DNA of 64,000 bases from Aliamphritea ceti (GTDB lineage: Bacteria > Pseudomonadota > Gammaproteobacteria > Pseudomonadales > Balneatricaceae). The notes below the pieces were generated by a model. It had not been told where the DNA came from, did not search any database, and saw only the letters and a list, made by a program, of their open reading frames with translations. The stretch is from assembly GCF_024347215.1 (NCBI RefSeq), contig NZ_AP025282.1, positions 4,092,001-4,156,000 on the forward strand, given 5' to 3'. Position numbers and translations under genes: made by a program. Shown here one piece after another: positions 32,515-41,565 of this stretch. Every line of letters begins with the position of its first letter. Positions within the stretch are counted from its first letter, which is position 1.

Positions 32515-32560
32515 TTAGCTTGCCTGCTTAGCTACTTTGCTTAGCTTGCCTGCTTAGCTA
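32515..32560. repeat. 26-bp tandem duplication at the 3' end of a small gene
   Basis: TTAGCTTGCCTGCTTAGCTA occurs at 32515-32534 and again at 32541-32560. The second copy encodes the last residues and stop of the 108-residue protein; the first is an untranslated duplicate just beyond it. Confidence 0.95.
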
Positions 32561-32867
32561 ACCAGGCATCTGCCTGACCTGTTTCTATCAAAGACTGCAG
32601 ACCTGCAGCAGGTACCGGCAAAATACCCAGCATTGCTGAAGGCGGAATTTGAAACTGCGTGTGCAGTGCGACATAGTTATCAACCATAACAGCTATGGGC
32701 AGCTGCTGATTCTGTAACGCACGAATGTTAATCATCTGACTCTGAGATCCGGTAAACATCAGCGTCTCCTTCTGATGCCCGCAGGCTTTCAACCAACACT
32801 GGCTTCTGTCCAGAGAATACTCCACCTGCGCCAATTCAGTGAGCAACCATACTTTAGATTGTGCCAT
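32541..32867 (-). CDS. hypothetical protein, 108 residues
   Basis: I do not recognise this protein. It has no signal peptide or membrane helix. The N-terminal half is mixed alpha/beta, with CWLKACGHQKETLMF suggesting paired cysteines (about residues 24 and 29). The C-terminal half is hydrophobic and proline-containing (PPSAMLGILPVPAAGLQ). The ATG at 32867 is supported by coding sequence that fills the gap between trmL and yehS in the same direction. The 3' end carries a 26-bp duplication across the stop codon. A small cytoplasmic accessory protein is all that can be said. Confidence 0.6.
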   Translation of the reverse strand: MAQSKVWLLTELAQVEYSLDRSQCWLKACGHQKETLMFTGSQSQMINIRALQNQQLPIAVMVDNYVALHTQFQIPPSAMLGILPVPAAGLQSLIETGQADAWLAKQAS

Positions 32868-32904
32868 GCTGAATATCCTTGCCAGTTATACTAAAACGCA
32901 ACGA

Positions 32905-33369
32905 TTAAACCTGACCGCCAAACCCCAGCTTACGCCAGGCATCATACACAACAACCGCAACGGTATTAGATAAATTAAGGCTGCGACTGTCACCTTTCAT
33001 CGGTAAACGTAATTTTTGCTCTGCCGGCAACGCATCACGCACTTCGTCAGGCAACCCTTTTGTTTCCCGCCCAAAGAGTAAAATATCTCCGGCACTGAAA
33101 TCAGCATCACTATAATTAGTCGTGCCTTTAGTGGTTAGCGCCCAGACCTTACCCGGCTGCAGCTGAGCAACACAATCATCCAGGCTTGCATAACGCTTCA
33201 CTTCCGCAAACTCATGATAATCCAACCCTGCACGGCGCAGTTTTTTATCATCAAAATCAAACCCCAGTGGCTCAATTAAGTGCAACTGAAATCCTGTATT
33301 AGCACACAAGCGAATAATATTACCGGTATTCGGTGGAATTTCCGGCTGAAAAAGCACTACGTGCAACAT
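32905..33369 (-). CDS. trmL: tRNA (cytidine/uridine-2'-O-)-methyltransferase TrmL
   Basis: This 154-residue SPOUT-class enzyme methylates the ribose at wobble position 34 of leucine tRNAs. The N-terminal block reads LFQPEIPPNTGNIIRLCANT. The knotted SAM-binding C-terminus includes LLFGRETKGLP, then RLPMKGDSRSLNLSNTVAVV. The gene stands leftward between ntrC and the 108-residue hypothetical gene, near secB as in Pseudomonas. Confidence 0.95.
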   Translation of the reverse strand: MLHVVLFQPEIPPNTGNIIRLCANTGFQLHLIEPLGFDFDDKKLRRAGLDYHEFAEVKRYASLDDCVAQLQPGKVWALTTKGTTNYSDADFSAGDILLFGRETKGLPDEVRDALPAEQKLRLPMKGDSRSLNLSNTVAVVVYDAWRKLGFGGQV

Positions 33370-33435
33370 AAAAAGTCCTGATGATCAAAAAAACACTGGG
33401 CGGCAATTATAGCCGGACCGCCCAGTGATTACAGC

Positions 33436-34857
33436 TCAGACATTACTCATTGCCAATTCTTTAATCTTCCGTGTCAGGGTATTTCTCCCCCAGCCCAGCA
33501 ACTCAGCTGCATCTTTGCGCCGACCACCGGTATGCGCCAAAGCAACACGAATCATGACTTTTTCAAAGTCCGGCACTGCAGTCGACAATACATCCGAATG
33601 GCCTTTGCCCAACTCCGCTTCTACCCAACGCTGCAGACCAACTTGCCAGTTCATGCCTGTATCAGCTGTAGTCGCGACATCGCCTGACTGTTCCATCAGC
33701 TCAGGCGGCAAATCTGCCACCAGAATTTCCCGCCCTGATGCCATAACTGTTAGCCAGCGACAGGTATTTTCAAGCTGTCGCACATTACCCGGCCAACTTA
33801 GCCCCGCCAGAAACTCAGCAGTTAGCGGATTCAGCACTTTAGGTTCAACAGCCAACTCCCTGGCAGAACTTTGTAAAAAGTGGTCCGCAAGTTTCGGAAT
33901 ATCTTCCTGACGCTGCGCCAGCTTCGGAATATGAATACGGATGACATTCAAACGATGAAACAAATCTTCCCGAAAGCGCCCGTCGGTCACCAGTTTTTCC
34001 AGATCCTGATGGGTCGCAGCAATAATACGTACATCTACTTTAACCGAAGTGTGTCCGCCAACCCGGTAAAACTCACCTTCAGCCAACACCCGCAGCAAAC
34101 GAGTTTGAGTATCCGCCGGCATGTCACCAATCTCATCAAGAAATAAGGTGCCACCATCTGCCTGCTCAAAGCGCCCCGGACGCCGACTGGCAGCGCCGGT
34201 AAAGGCACCTTTCTCATGCCCAAACAGCTCTGACTCCATCAGGTCTTTAGGTATTGCCGCCATATTCAGCGGTATAAAAGGCGCCGCCGCACGGGGACTA
34301 TGCTGATGTAAAGCCTGGGCAACAAGCTCTTTACCCGTTCCTGATTCACCATTAATCAGCACAGTAATATTCGACTGAGATAAGCGCCCTATCGCCCGGA
34401 AAACCTCCTGCATCGCAGGCGCCTCACCGATAATTTCAGTACTTGGCTCAGGCTGAACTTCCACCAGTGACTGTTGTTCATGGGCATGTTCAACCGCCCG
34501 CATAACAATCGCTGTTGCCTCATCAATGTCAAAAGGCTTAGGCAAATACTCAAAAGCACCGCCTTTATAAGAAGCCACTGCGCTGTCGAGATCAGAATGC
34601 GCAGTCATTATAATGATTGGTAAATCAGGATACTGACTGTGCAACTTATCCAGCAGCGTAAAACCATCAATACCCGGCATCCGAATATCACTCAGTACTA
34701 CTTCTGGCCGCTGACTACCCGTCTCAAGGCGCTGCAATACGGCATCACCGCTATCAAAACTTGTCACCTTGACGGCATCACTTGCCAGTGCTCGTTCCAA
34801 TACCCAGCGAATAGACTGATCATCATCCACCACCCAAACATTCGCATAATTAGTCAC
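33436..34857 (-). CDS. ntrC: nitrogen regulation response regulator NtrC
   Basis: This 473-residue activator of sigma-54 promoters has a receiver domain (about 1-125) with phospho-acceptor Asp in VVLSDIRMPGIDG, a AAA+ domain (about 140-380) with Walker A GESGTGKE and the sigma-54-contact loop GAFTGA, and a C-terminal Fis-type helix-turn-helix (RKDAAELLGWGRNTLTRKIK). Phosphorylated by NtrB under nitrogen limitation, it should act at the NtrC sites upstream of glnA and ntrB in this window. It overlaps the ntrB stop by 8 nt. Confidence 0.97.
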   Translation of the reverse strand: MTNYANVWVVDDDQSIRWVLERALASDAVKVTSFDSGDAVLQRLETGSQRPEVVLSDIRMPGIDGFTLLDKLHSQYPDLPIIIMTAHSDLDSAVASYKGGAFEYLPKPFDIDEATAIVMRAVEHAHEQQSLVEVQPEPSTEIIGEAPAMQEVFRAIGRLSQSNITVLINGESGTGKELVAQALHQHSPRAAAPFIPLNMAAIPKDLMESELFGHEKGAFTGAASRRPGRFEQADGGTLFLDEIGDMPADTQTRLLRVLAEGEFYRVGGHTSVKVDVRIIAATHQDLEKLVTDGRFREDLFHRLNVIRIHIPKLAQRQEDIPKLADHFLQSSARELAVEPKVLNPLTAEFLAGLSWPGNVRQLENTCRWLTVMASGREILVADLPPELMEQSGDVATTADTGMNWQVGLQRWVEAELGKGHSDVLSTAVPDFEKVMIRVALAHTGGRRKDAAELLGWGRNTLTRKIKELAMSNV

Positions 34858-35971
34858 GGCGGATCTCCTTATTCAGTTGCGGTTGCATACCTGAAGGCAA
34901 ATTATCTGGCAGGCTTTCCAGAGGTATCAGTAACTGAAAGCGGGTTTCGCCCGGCACAGTTTTACATTCGATCAGGCCACCATGCTGAGCCAGAATCGTT
35001 TGAGCAATAGCCAGCCCAAGGCCCGTTCCTGACGCCCGGCCGCTAACCATCGGATAAAAAATCTTACTAAGCAGTTCTTTTGGAACGCCCGGCCCGTTAT
35101 CAACAATTTCGACACTGCACAGTAATCGATGGGTTTCGCTGCCCAGGGTTATATTTCGCACCACTCTGGTGCAGAGCTTAATCGCCGGCTGCTCAGTAGC
35201 GCTTTCCTGTAAAGCCTGCATACTGTTGCGAACAATATTCAGCACCGCCTGAATCAACTGAGACTGATCTCCGGCAAACTCAGGCAAGCTCGGATCATAA
35301 TCACGCACCAGCCCAATCTCTCCACCGGTTTCAGCTTCGAGTAAGCTGGCAACATGCTCAAGTACAACATGGATATTCACAGCTGATAGCTGAGGGCGAC
35401 GATAAGGCCCAAGCAGACGATCAACCAGATCCCGCAGCCTGTCTGCCTCACTGATAATGACCTGGGTATAATCATGCAAGCCAGGATCTTTCAGCTCCCG
35501 CTGTAACAACTGAGCCGCTCCCCGCAAACCTCCCAGAGGATTCTTAATCTCATGAGCAAGACCACGCACCAGATTAATCGATGTCTCATGTTGACTGAGC
35601 AACTCTTCTTCTCTGGATATACGTAACCAGCGGTCCCTGGGATGTAACTCCACTAACAGCAACTTCTCACCTTGCTGAACCATCGGATTAACACTGTAAT
35701 CCACAGTGAACTGATGACCAGACAGACTGCGGACCTTCGCCTCCCGCTTAGTAAAAGGCCGCTGATCTTCTAGCGCTTCGCCCAGCAATTGCCAATCTTC
35801 ATCCGCGAGCATCAACCAGTTCCTTACCGGCACATGAAACAGGCGGCGCTCACTCGCTTCCAACAACATCTCTGCAGCTGGATTCATATACACCAGTGAA
35901 AAGCGATCATCGATCAACATCACTGCCGTGGTCAGATTATCCAGTAACTGTTTATAAAGTTTTGTGGCCAT
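34850..35971 (-). CDS. ntrB: nitrogen regulation sensor kinase NtrB
   Basis: This 373-residue cytoplasmic histidine kinase/phosphatase is controlled by PII. It has a PAS domain (about 5-110), the phospho-acceptor His in GLAHEIKNPLGGLRGAAQLL (about residue 140) and ATP-binding boxes (NIVRNSMQAL, DNGPGVP, GTGLGLAIAQ). Upstream in-frame starts to 36097 exist, but the start MATKLYKQLLDNLTTAVMLI aligns with known NtrB proteins, so the ATG at 35971 is chosen. It overlaps ntrC by 8 nt. An NtrC box lies about 190 bp upstream, implying autoregulation. Confidence 0.95.
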   Translation of the reverse strand: MATKLYKQLLDNLTTAVMLIDDRFSLVYMNPAAEMLLEASERRLFHVPVRNWLMLADEDWQLLGEALEDQRPFTKREAKVRSLSGHQFTVDYSVNPMVQQGEKLLLVELHPRDRWLRISREEELLSQHETSINLVRGLAHEIKNPLGGLRGAAQLLQRELKDPGLHDYTQVIISEADRLRDLVDRLLGPYRRPQLSAVNIHVVLEHVASLLEAETGGEIGLVRDYDPSLPEFAGDQSQLIQAVLNIVRNSMQALQESATEQPAIKLCTRVVRNITLGSETHRLLCSVEIVDNGPGVPKELLSKIFYPMVSGRASGTGLGLAIAQTILAQHGGLIECKTVPGETRFQLLIPLESLPDNLPSGMQPQLNKEIRRD

Positions 35972-36158
35972 ATAATTGCCTGCCAATACCCTTCCGAAGT
36001 TTGGTCTCATGCCTTGAAGACATAATCGCCAGCCTCTGCGTGCTGATCTAATCCAGTTATAAAAAGACACCGACAAAATTGTCGCTGATTCTCTCAACTC
36101 TTATTATTTACTCTGCAAAAACCGAACCAGCCTAAATAATTAAATCACTTATACATTT

Positions 36159-36175
36159 TGCACCAAAATAGTGCA
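36159..36175 (-). promoter_or_regulatory. NtrC-binding site upstream of ntrBC
   Basis: TGCACCAAAATAGTGCA matches the consensus TGCACCA-N3-TGGTGCA at all but one base, in a palindromic arrangement. Confidence 0.82.
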
Positions 36176-36235
36176 CTTCGCATATATTACATCATTTACA
36201 TATATCAAATTGGTGTCTGATGTAGTTCCACAGGC

Positions 36236-36262
36236 AAAAAAAAACCTCCCGAAGGAGGTTTT
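36236..36262 (-). terminator. Rho-independent terminator after glnA
   Basis: On the minus strand AACCTCC and GGAGGTT pair around a four-base loop and are followed by nine T. Confidence 0.9.
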
Positions 36263-36281
36263 CTTAATCTGCTATCTGTTA

Positions 36282-37685
36282 TTAAACAGAGTAGTACAGA
36301 TCGAATTCTACAGGGTGTGTAGTCATGCTGACTTTCTCACACTCTTCACGCTTCAGCGCGATGAAAGCATCGATCATGCCATCAGTGAATACACCACCAG
36401 CTGTCAGGAAGTCACGATCCTGATCCAGGCAGCTCAGCGCTTCTTCAAAAGACGCTGCAACTGTTGGGATCTCAGCCGCTTCTTCCGCTGGCAGATCATA
36501 TAGATCCTTATCAGCAGCATCGCCAGGGTGAATCTTGTTCTGAATGCCGTCCAGACCTGCCATCATCAGTGCTGCGAAGCACAGGTATGGGTTAGCAGAT
36601 GGATCAGGGAAACGGGTTTCAACACGGTATGCCTTAGGATTAGTTACATAAGGAATACGGATAGAAGCAGAACGGTTACGGGCAGAGTAAGCCAGCATTA
36701 CCGGTGCTTCGAAACCTGGTACCAGACGCTTATAGGCATTAGTAGAAGAGTTAGTCAAAGCGTTTAGCGCTTTAGCGTGCTTGATAATACCGCCGATGTA
36801 ATACAGCGCCATTTCACTCAGACCAGCGTAAGCATCACCGTGGAACAGGTTAACGCCATCTTTGTTCAGAGACATGTGAACGTGCATACCAGAACCGTTA
36901 TCACCAACTAATGGCTTAGGCATGAAAGTAGCAGTCTTGCCATATGCGTGAGCAACGTTGTGTACGCAATACTTCAGGATCTGAACTTCATCAGCTTTGT
37001 TAGTAAGGGTGTTCGGACCTACACCGATTTCACACTGACCAGCAGTTGCTACTTCGTGGTGGTGTACTTCGATAACCAGACCCATTGCTTCCATTGCGTC
37101 ACACATAGCGCCACGCAAATCATGCAGAGAATCAACTGGTGGTACTGGGAAGTAACCGCCTTTAACACGTGGACGGTGCCCAGTGTTACCGCCTTCGATG
37201 CTGTGGCTGGAAGACCATGCAGCTTCCTGAGAGTTGATGCTGTAACCACAACCGCTGATATCTGCGTGCCATTTAACTTCGTCAAATACGAAGAACTCAG
37301 GCTCAGGACCAAACAATGCTGTGTCAGCAATACCGGTAGAGATCAGGTAAGCTTCTGCACGCTTAGCAACAGAACGTGGATCACGGTCATAACCCTGGCC
37401 AGTAGAAGGCTCAACGATATTACAACGTACGATAACTGTAGAATCTTCAGAGAACGGATCCATTACAGATGCGCTGTCATCTGGCATCAGAATCATGTCA
37501 GACTCGTTAATACCTTTCCAACCGCCGATAGAAGAACCGTCGAACATCTGACCTTCTTCAAAGAAATCTTCATCTGCTTCGCTGGCAGGAATAGTAACGT
37601 GCTGCTCTTTACCATGTGTATCAGTAAAACGCAGGTCTACCCAACGTACGCTGTTTTCTTTAATCAGCTTAATAGTCTCTGACAT
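36282..37685 (-). CDS. glnA: glutamine synthetase type I
   Basis: This 467-residue dodecameric enzyme makes glutamine from glutamate and ammonia. The N-terminal beta-grasp contains SVRWVDLRFTDTHGKEQHVT. Catalytic motifs include MFDGSSIGGW, FGPEPEFFVFD and NGSGMHVHMS. The adenylylation tyrosine lies in DLYDLPAEE (about residue 396), so activity is covalently regulated by GlnE. An in-frame ATG at 37700 exists, but GGAG lies 9 nt before the ATG at 37685. A sigma-54 promoter (37841-37855) and distant NtrC sites show nitrogen control, with ntrBC next downstream. Confidence 0.98.
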   Translation of the reverse strand: MSETIKLIKENSVRWVDLRFTDTHGKEQHVTIPASEADEDFFEEGQMFDGSSIGGWKGINESDMILMPDDSASVMDPFSEDSTVIVRCNIVEPSTGQGYDRDPRSVAKRAEAYLISTGIADTALFGPEPEFFVFDEVKWHADISGCGYSINSQEAAWSSSHSIEGGNTGHRPRVKGGYFPVPPVDSLHDLRGAMCDAMEAMGLVIEVHHHEVATAGQCEIGVGPNTLTNKADEVQILKYCVHNVAHAYGKTATFMPKPLVGDNGSGMHVHMSLNKDGVNLFHGDAYAGLSEMALYYIGGIIKHAKALNALTNSSTNAYKRLVPGFEAPVMLAYSARNRSASIRIPYVTNPKAYRVETRFPDPSANPYLCFAALMMAGLDGIQNKIHPGDAADKDLYDLPAEEAAEIPTVAASFEEALSCLDQDRDFLTAGGVFTDGMIDAFIALKREECEKVSMTTHPVEFDLYYSV

Positions 37686-37840
37686 TATCGTCATCTCCAC
37701 TGGTTTAAATTTGTCTGTTTCATACCGTTACTACATATAAGCAATAACCGCAGGATAAAATGTGTTTGCTAGGGCACTGGTCAAACGTATAAGGCTTACC
37801 GGCACCTTTGCCGCTACTACCGTTATGGGCAAGTCTAAAA

Positions 37841-37855
37841 GCAAGGCTTGTGCCA
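37841..37855 (-). promoter_or_regulatory. sigma-54 promoter of glnA
   Basis: On the minus strand TGGCAC-AAGCC-TTGC is an exact match to the -24/-12 consensus TGGCAC-N5-TTGC, giving a predicted start near 37830 and a leader of about 145 nt. Confidence 0.88.
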
Positions 37856-38074
37856 ACTTTTAAATAACCTATTTATCATCACTAAAAAAACTTCTGAAAG
37901 GGCTCAAAATACAACCTAAGACACCCACAAAAGCATTACCAGTCCCAATAAGCACCTGACTTTGCGCAACTTTTTTACAGCCTTTACTCGGCACATCTAT
38001 ATAAAGTCAAATGCTATAAGACAGTGCGGCGAAGCAACATACTGGCACTTGCTACGACAACAGCTAAACTTTTT

Positions 38075-38091
38075 CGCACCAAAATAGAGCA
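38075..38091 (-). promoter_or_regulatory. NtrC-binding site upstream of glnA
   Basis: CGCACCAAAATAGAGCA matches the ntrBC site with two differences and lies about 230 bp upstream of the sigma-54 promoter, a normal enhancer distance. Confidence 0.7.
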
Positions 38092-38222
38092 TAAAAACCA
38101 ATATCGCCCCATAATAGGGCACCGAATAGACGCGGTATCCATATCAAATATTTTCGCCGCACAATATTACTGCAGTTTTACAGCCGGACCCTATATTTCT
38201 TACTGCTAAATCAGCGATTTAA

Positions 38223-38239
38223 TATGGCATTTTGGTGAT
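38223..38239 (-). promoter_or_regulatory. possible second NtrC site upstream of glnA
   Basis: On the minus strand ATCACCAAAATGCCATA keeps the CACCAAAAT half but a weak second half. Confidence 0.35.
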
Positions 38240-38286
38240 TTTTTCAAAACATGCATAAGAAACACACAGCTTTACCCACATTCATG

Positions 38287-38292
38287 TATAAT
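38287..38292 (+). promoter_or_regulatory. typA -10 element
   Basis: A perfect TATAAT followed by a GC-rich discriminator (GCGCGCC), 38 bp before the typA start. No strong -35 is visible. Confidence 0.55.
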
Positions 38293-38330
38293 GCGCGCCT
38301 AATTTATTTTGTCTGCACAGGTTCTCAGAC

Positions 38331-40148
38331 GTGATTGAAAAACTAAGAAACATCGCAATCATTGCGCACGTTGACCATGGTAAAACCACCCTGGTCGACA
38401 AAATGCTCTCGCAGTCCGGCACTTTGGGTCGTCGTGATGAAGGCACTGAGCGTATCATGGACTCCAATGATCAGGAGAAAGAGCGTGGTATTACCATTCT
38501 GGCGAAGAACACCGCCATTGAATGGAATGATTACCACATCAACATCGTAGATACACCGGGCCACGCTGATTTTGGTGGTGAAGTTGAACGTGTACTTTCT
38601 ATGGTTGATTGCGTATGTCTGCTGGTTGATGCGGTTGATGGTCCAATGCCACAAACCCGCTTCGTAACCCAGAAAGCTTTCGATCAGGGTCTGCGCCCTA
38701 TCGTAGTTGTTAACAAGGTTGACCGTCCCGGCTCACGCCCTGATTGGGTAATCGATCAGGTATTTGATCTGTTCGACAGCCTGGGTGCCACCGATGAGCA
38801 ACTGGACTTCCCTGTTATCTATGCATCTGCGCTGAACGGCATTGCCGGTACTGAGCCGGACGCTCTGTCTGAAGACATGACGCCACTGTTCGAAGCGATT
38901 GTAGAACATGTTGAGCCACCTAAAGTTGATACTGACGGTCCTTTCCAGATGCAGATTTCTGCACTGGACTACAACAGCTACGTAGGTGTTATCGGTGTAG
39001 GCCGTGTAACCCGCGGTACAGTTAAAGTTAACCAGCCAGTTAAAGTGATCGATACCGAAGGTAAGATCCGTGGCGGTAAAGTTCAGAAGATCATGGGTTA
39101 CCTTGGTCTGGAACGGGTTGAAGTTGAAACTGCACGTGCTGGCGACATCATCTGTGTAACAGGCATCGAAGTACTGAACATCTCTGACACCTTGTGTGAT
39201 CCTGCACAGGTTGAGGCACTGCCTGCACTATCTGTTGATGAACCTACTGTATCTATGACCTTCCAGGTGAACGATTCACCTTTCGCAGGTCAGGACGGTA
39301 AGTACGTTACAAGCCGTAACATCAAAGATCGTCTGGAACGCGAACTGATTCATAACGTAGCTTTACGTGTTGAGCCAGGCGACTCTCCTGAGAAATTCAA
39401 AGTCTCTGGCCGTGGTGAATTACACCTGTCAGTACTGATCGAATCTATGCGTCGTGAAGGTTACGAGCTGGGTGTTTCCCGTCCGGAAGTTATCCAGAAA
39501 GAAATCGATGGCCAGGTTCAGGAGCCTTTCGAAGTTGTTATGATCGATGTTGAAGATCAGCATCAGGGCAGCATCATCGAAGAGCTAGGCAAACGTAAAG
39601 CTGACATGACTAATATGGAAGTTGACGGTAAGGGTCGTGTACGTCTGACCTTTATGATGCCTTCCCGTGGCCTGATCGGTTTCCGCTCAATGTTCATGAC
39701 AATGACATCCGGTAGCGGCATCATGACTTCTGTCTTCGACCACTACGGTCCGGTAAAAGACGGTGAAGTTGTTAGCCGTAACAACGGTGTTCTGGTTTCC
39801 ATGGTATCCGGTAAAGTTCTGGCTTACTCATTGTGGAACCTGCAGAGCCGTGGTCGCTTATGTGTTGTGCCTAACATCGACGTTTACGAAGGTATGTTGC
39901 TGGGTATTCACAGCCGTAACAACGACCTGGCCGTTAACCCGATTAAAGGTAAGCAGCTGACCAACGTACGTGCTTCCGGTACTGATGAAAACATCCAGCT
40001 TACACCACCTATCCACTTCACACTGGAACAGGCACTGGACTTCATCGAAGACGACGAGCTGGTTGAAGTAACACCTAACTTCATCCGTCTGCGTAAGAAA
40101 ATGCTGACTGAAAACGAGCGTAAGCGGGCATCCCGCGGCGCGAAGTAA
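38331..40148 (+). CDS. typA: ribosome-associated GTPase TypA/BipA
   Basis: This 605-residue translational GTPase resembles EF-G. It has G1 AHVDHGKTTL, G2 RGITI, G3 DTPGHADFGG and G4 NKVDRP in domain I, then beta-barrel and EF-G-like domains. The C-terminal domain includes SRGLIGFRSMFMT. It aids 50S assembly and stress adaptation. The start codon is GTG (38331), usual for this gene, giving the conserved IEKLRNIAIIAHVDHGKTTL beginning. It is divergent from glnA, as in many gammaproteobacteria. Confidence 0.97.
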   Translation: MIEKLRNIAIIAHVDHGKTTLVDKMLSQSGTLGRRDEGTERIMDSNDQEKERGITILAKNTAIEWNDYHINIVDTPGHADFGGEVERVLSMVDCVCLLVDAVDGPMPQTRFVTQKAFDQGLRPIVVVNKVDRPGSRPDWVIDQVFDLFDSLGATDEQLDFPVIYASALNGIAGTEPDALSEDMTPLFEAIVEHVEPPKVDTDGPFQMQISALDYNSYVGVIGVGRVTRGTVKVNQPVKVIDTEGKIRGGKVQKIMGYLGLERVEVETARAGDIICVTGIEVLNISDTLCDPAQVEALPALSVDEPTVSMTFQVNDSPFAGQDGKYVTSRNIKDRLERELIHNVALRVEPGDSPEKFKVSGRGELHLSVLIESMRREGYELGVSRPEVIQKEIDGQVQEPFEVVMIDVEDQHQGSIIEELGKRKADMTNMEVDGKGRVRLTFMMPSRGLIGFRSMFMTMTSGSGIMTSVFDHYGPVKDGEVVSRNNGVLVSMVSGKVLAYSLWNLQSRGRLCVVPNIDVYEGMLLGIHSRNNDLAVNPIKGKQLTNVRASGTDENIQLTPPIHFTLEQALDFIEDDELVEVTPNFIRLRKKMLTENERKRASRGAK

Positions 40149-40170
40149 TTCAGCCACACCTCTGTAAGCC

Positions 40171-40224
40171 GGTTTTTAGCCTCTAAAAACCGCTTCCGGC
40201 CCGGACAGCACTCGCTGTCCGGGC
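40171..40224 (+). terminator. two hairpins after typA
   Basis: GGTTTTTAG/CTAAAAACC (from 40171) and GCCCGGACAG/CTGTCCGGGC (40199-40224). The second lacks a T-run, so termination may need other factors. Confidence 0.5.
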
Positions 40225-40297
40225 TATACTCCTCCTTGCATTTATTCAATTTCTTTTAAGCCGCATCAGCACTTAAATCGATAAGCAAGGTAGCCCA

Positions 40298-41248
40298 ATG
40301 CATACACTTTATCCGGACATAAATCCCTATAAATTACACACGCTGGACGTCGATACACAACACAGCTTGTACGTCGAAGAAAGCGGTAATCCGCAGGGTA
40401 TACCGGTATTGTTTGTACATGGTGGCCCCGGCGGCGGAACCAGCCCCCAGCACAGATGCTTTTTCGACCCTGAACGTTACCGCATTGTGTTATTTGACCA
40501 GCGTGGTTGTGGCCGCTCGACCCCACATGCGGAACTGAATAACAACACCACAGATCATCTCATCGAAGATATCGAGCAGATTCGCGAACACTTAAATATT
40601 GATCAGTTTTTACTATTCGGCGGCTCGTGGGGCGCCACACTTAGCCTGCTTTACGCGCAGCGTTATCCTGAGCGAGTTTGCGGACTGATCCTGCGTGGCG
40701 TATTTCTTTGCCGCCGGGAAGACATTCAATGGCTATATCAACAGGGAGCCAGCGCAGTATTCCCTGATTACTGGCAAGAATACATACGCGAGATACCTGA
40801 ATCGGAGCACGCTGACCTGCTAACCGCCTATTACCAGCGGCTTACGTCAGATAATGAAATTGCCCGCATGTCTGCAGCCAAAGCGTTGTCCGTATGGGAA
40901 GGTCGCTGCTCAACACTCGACCCTAAACCGAACGTTATTGATCACTATTCTGATCCTTACATAGCTTTAGCTATGGCAAGGCTTGAAGCACATTACTTCG
41001 TTAACGAAGGCTTTATCAGCAGCAACCAGATCATTGAACAGGCTGAGCGTATCACTGAGATTCCAACAGTCATCGTGCATGGCCGCTACGACATGGTCTG
41101 TCCACTGCAACAAGCTTATGCACTTTATCAGGCACTACCGCAGGCAGAACTTCATATTGTACGGGATGCCGGACACAGCCTGATGGAACCGGGTAACATT
41201 GATAATCTTATTAAAGCCACTAAAGCATTTTCCCTGTCACTGGCCTGA
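40298..41248 (+). CDS. pip: prolyl aminopeptidase
   Basis: This 316-residue alpha/beta hydrolase removes N-terminal proline from peptides. Visible are HGGPGGGTSPQHRCFFDP, VLFDQRGCGRSTPHAE, the nucleophile elbow GGSWGATLSLLYAQRYPE (Ser about residue 114), the late Asp in VHGRYDMVCP and His in RDAGHSLMEPG. Length and motifs agree with the S33 family. No signal peptide is seen, so it is cytoplasmic. It lies 150 bp after typA. Confidence 0.95.
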   Translation: MHTLYPDINPYKLHTLDVDTQHSLYVEESGNPQGIPVLFVHGGPGGGTSPQHRCFFDPERYRIVLFDQRGCGRSTPHAELNNNTTDHLIEDIEQIREHLNIDQFLLFGGSWGATLSLLYAQRYPERVCGLILRGVFLCRREDIQWLYQQGASAVFPDYWQEYIREIPESEHADLLTAYYQRLTSDNEIARMSAAKALSVWEGRCSTLDPKPNVIDHYSDPYIALAMARLEAHYFVNEGFISSNQIIEQAERITEIPTVIVHGRYDMVCPLQQAYALYQALPQAELHIVRDAGHSLMEPGNIDNLIKATKAFSLSLA

Positions 41249-41565
41249 CGTATAACCCATAACATGTCAGTACATCTTTGCTTGTCGCAGTTATGATCTG
41301 CCAGCTCACACCTGACCGATCATATCTGCCAGCATTGAACACTTACTTCGCGACCTTATCTTTAAAGCTACATAGAGAAAGTACTCCCTCACCATTCCCT
41401 TCACATTTGTAAATGACAAAAAAAATCCTGTTTACAATGTTTTACAGGGCATTCACCACTGCTCCAAAGAAAGACTTTAGTATTTATCTGTGGCCGACCG
41501 TCAAGTTTAAAACTGCACAGTTCCTGACGATCCGCCACAGATTGAAATATAAGCTGGAGCATAAT
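41249..41565. other. intergenic region before nhaC
   Basis: This is a non-coding region of 317 bp. An imperfect inverted repeat with arms CCTGT and ACAGG lies at 41427-41448, possibly an operator. No firm promoter call can be made. Confidence 0.35.

Larger units (their letters stand above)
35972..36281. other. glnA-ntrB intergenic region
   Basis: The region is non-coding. It contains the glnA terminator (36236-36262) and an NtrC-binding site (36159-36175). No clear sigma-54 motif precedes ntrB, so a sigma-70 promoter repressed by NtrC is plausible. Confidence 0.6.
37686..38330. other. glnA-typA regulatory region
   Basis: This is 645 bp without a gene. It holds the glnA sigma-54 promoter, two NtrC-site candidates and the typA -10 element. 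The remainder is AT-rich and shows no other recognisable structure. Confidence 0.7.

Noticed and set aside
36948..37682. A 244-codon frame opposite glnA
   Set aside because: It is the complement of highly conserved glutamine synthetase codons; its length reflects codon bias in glnA.
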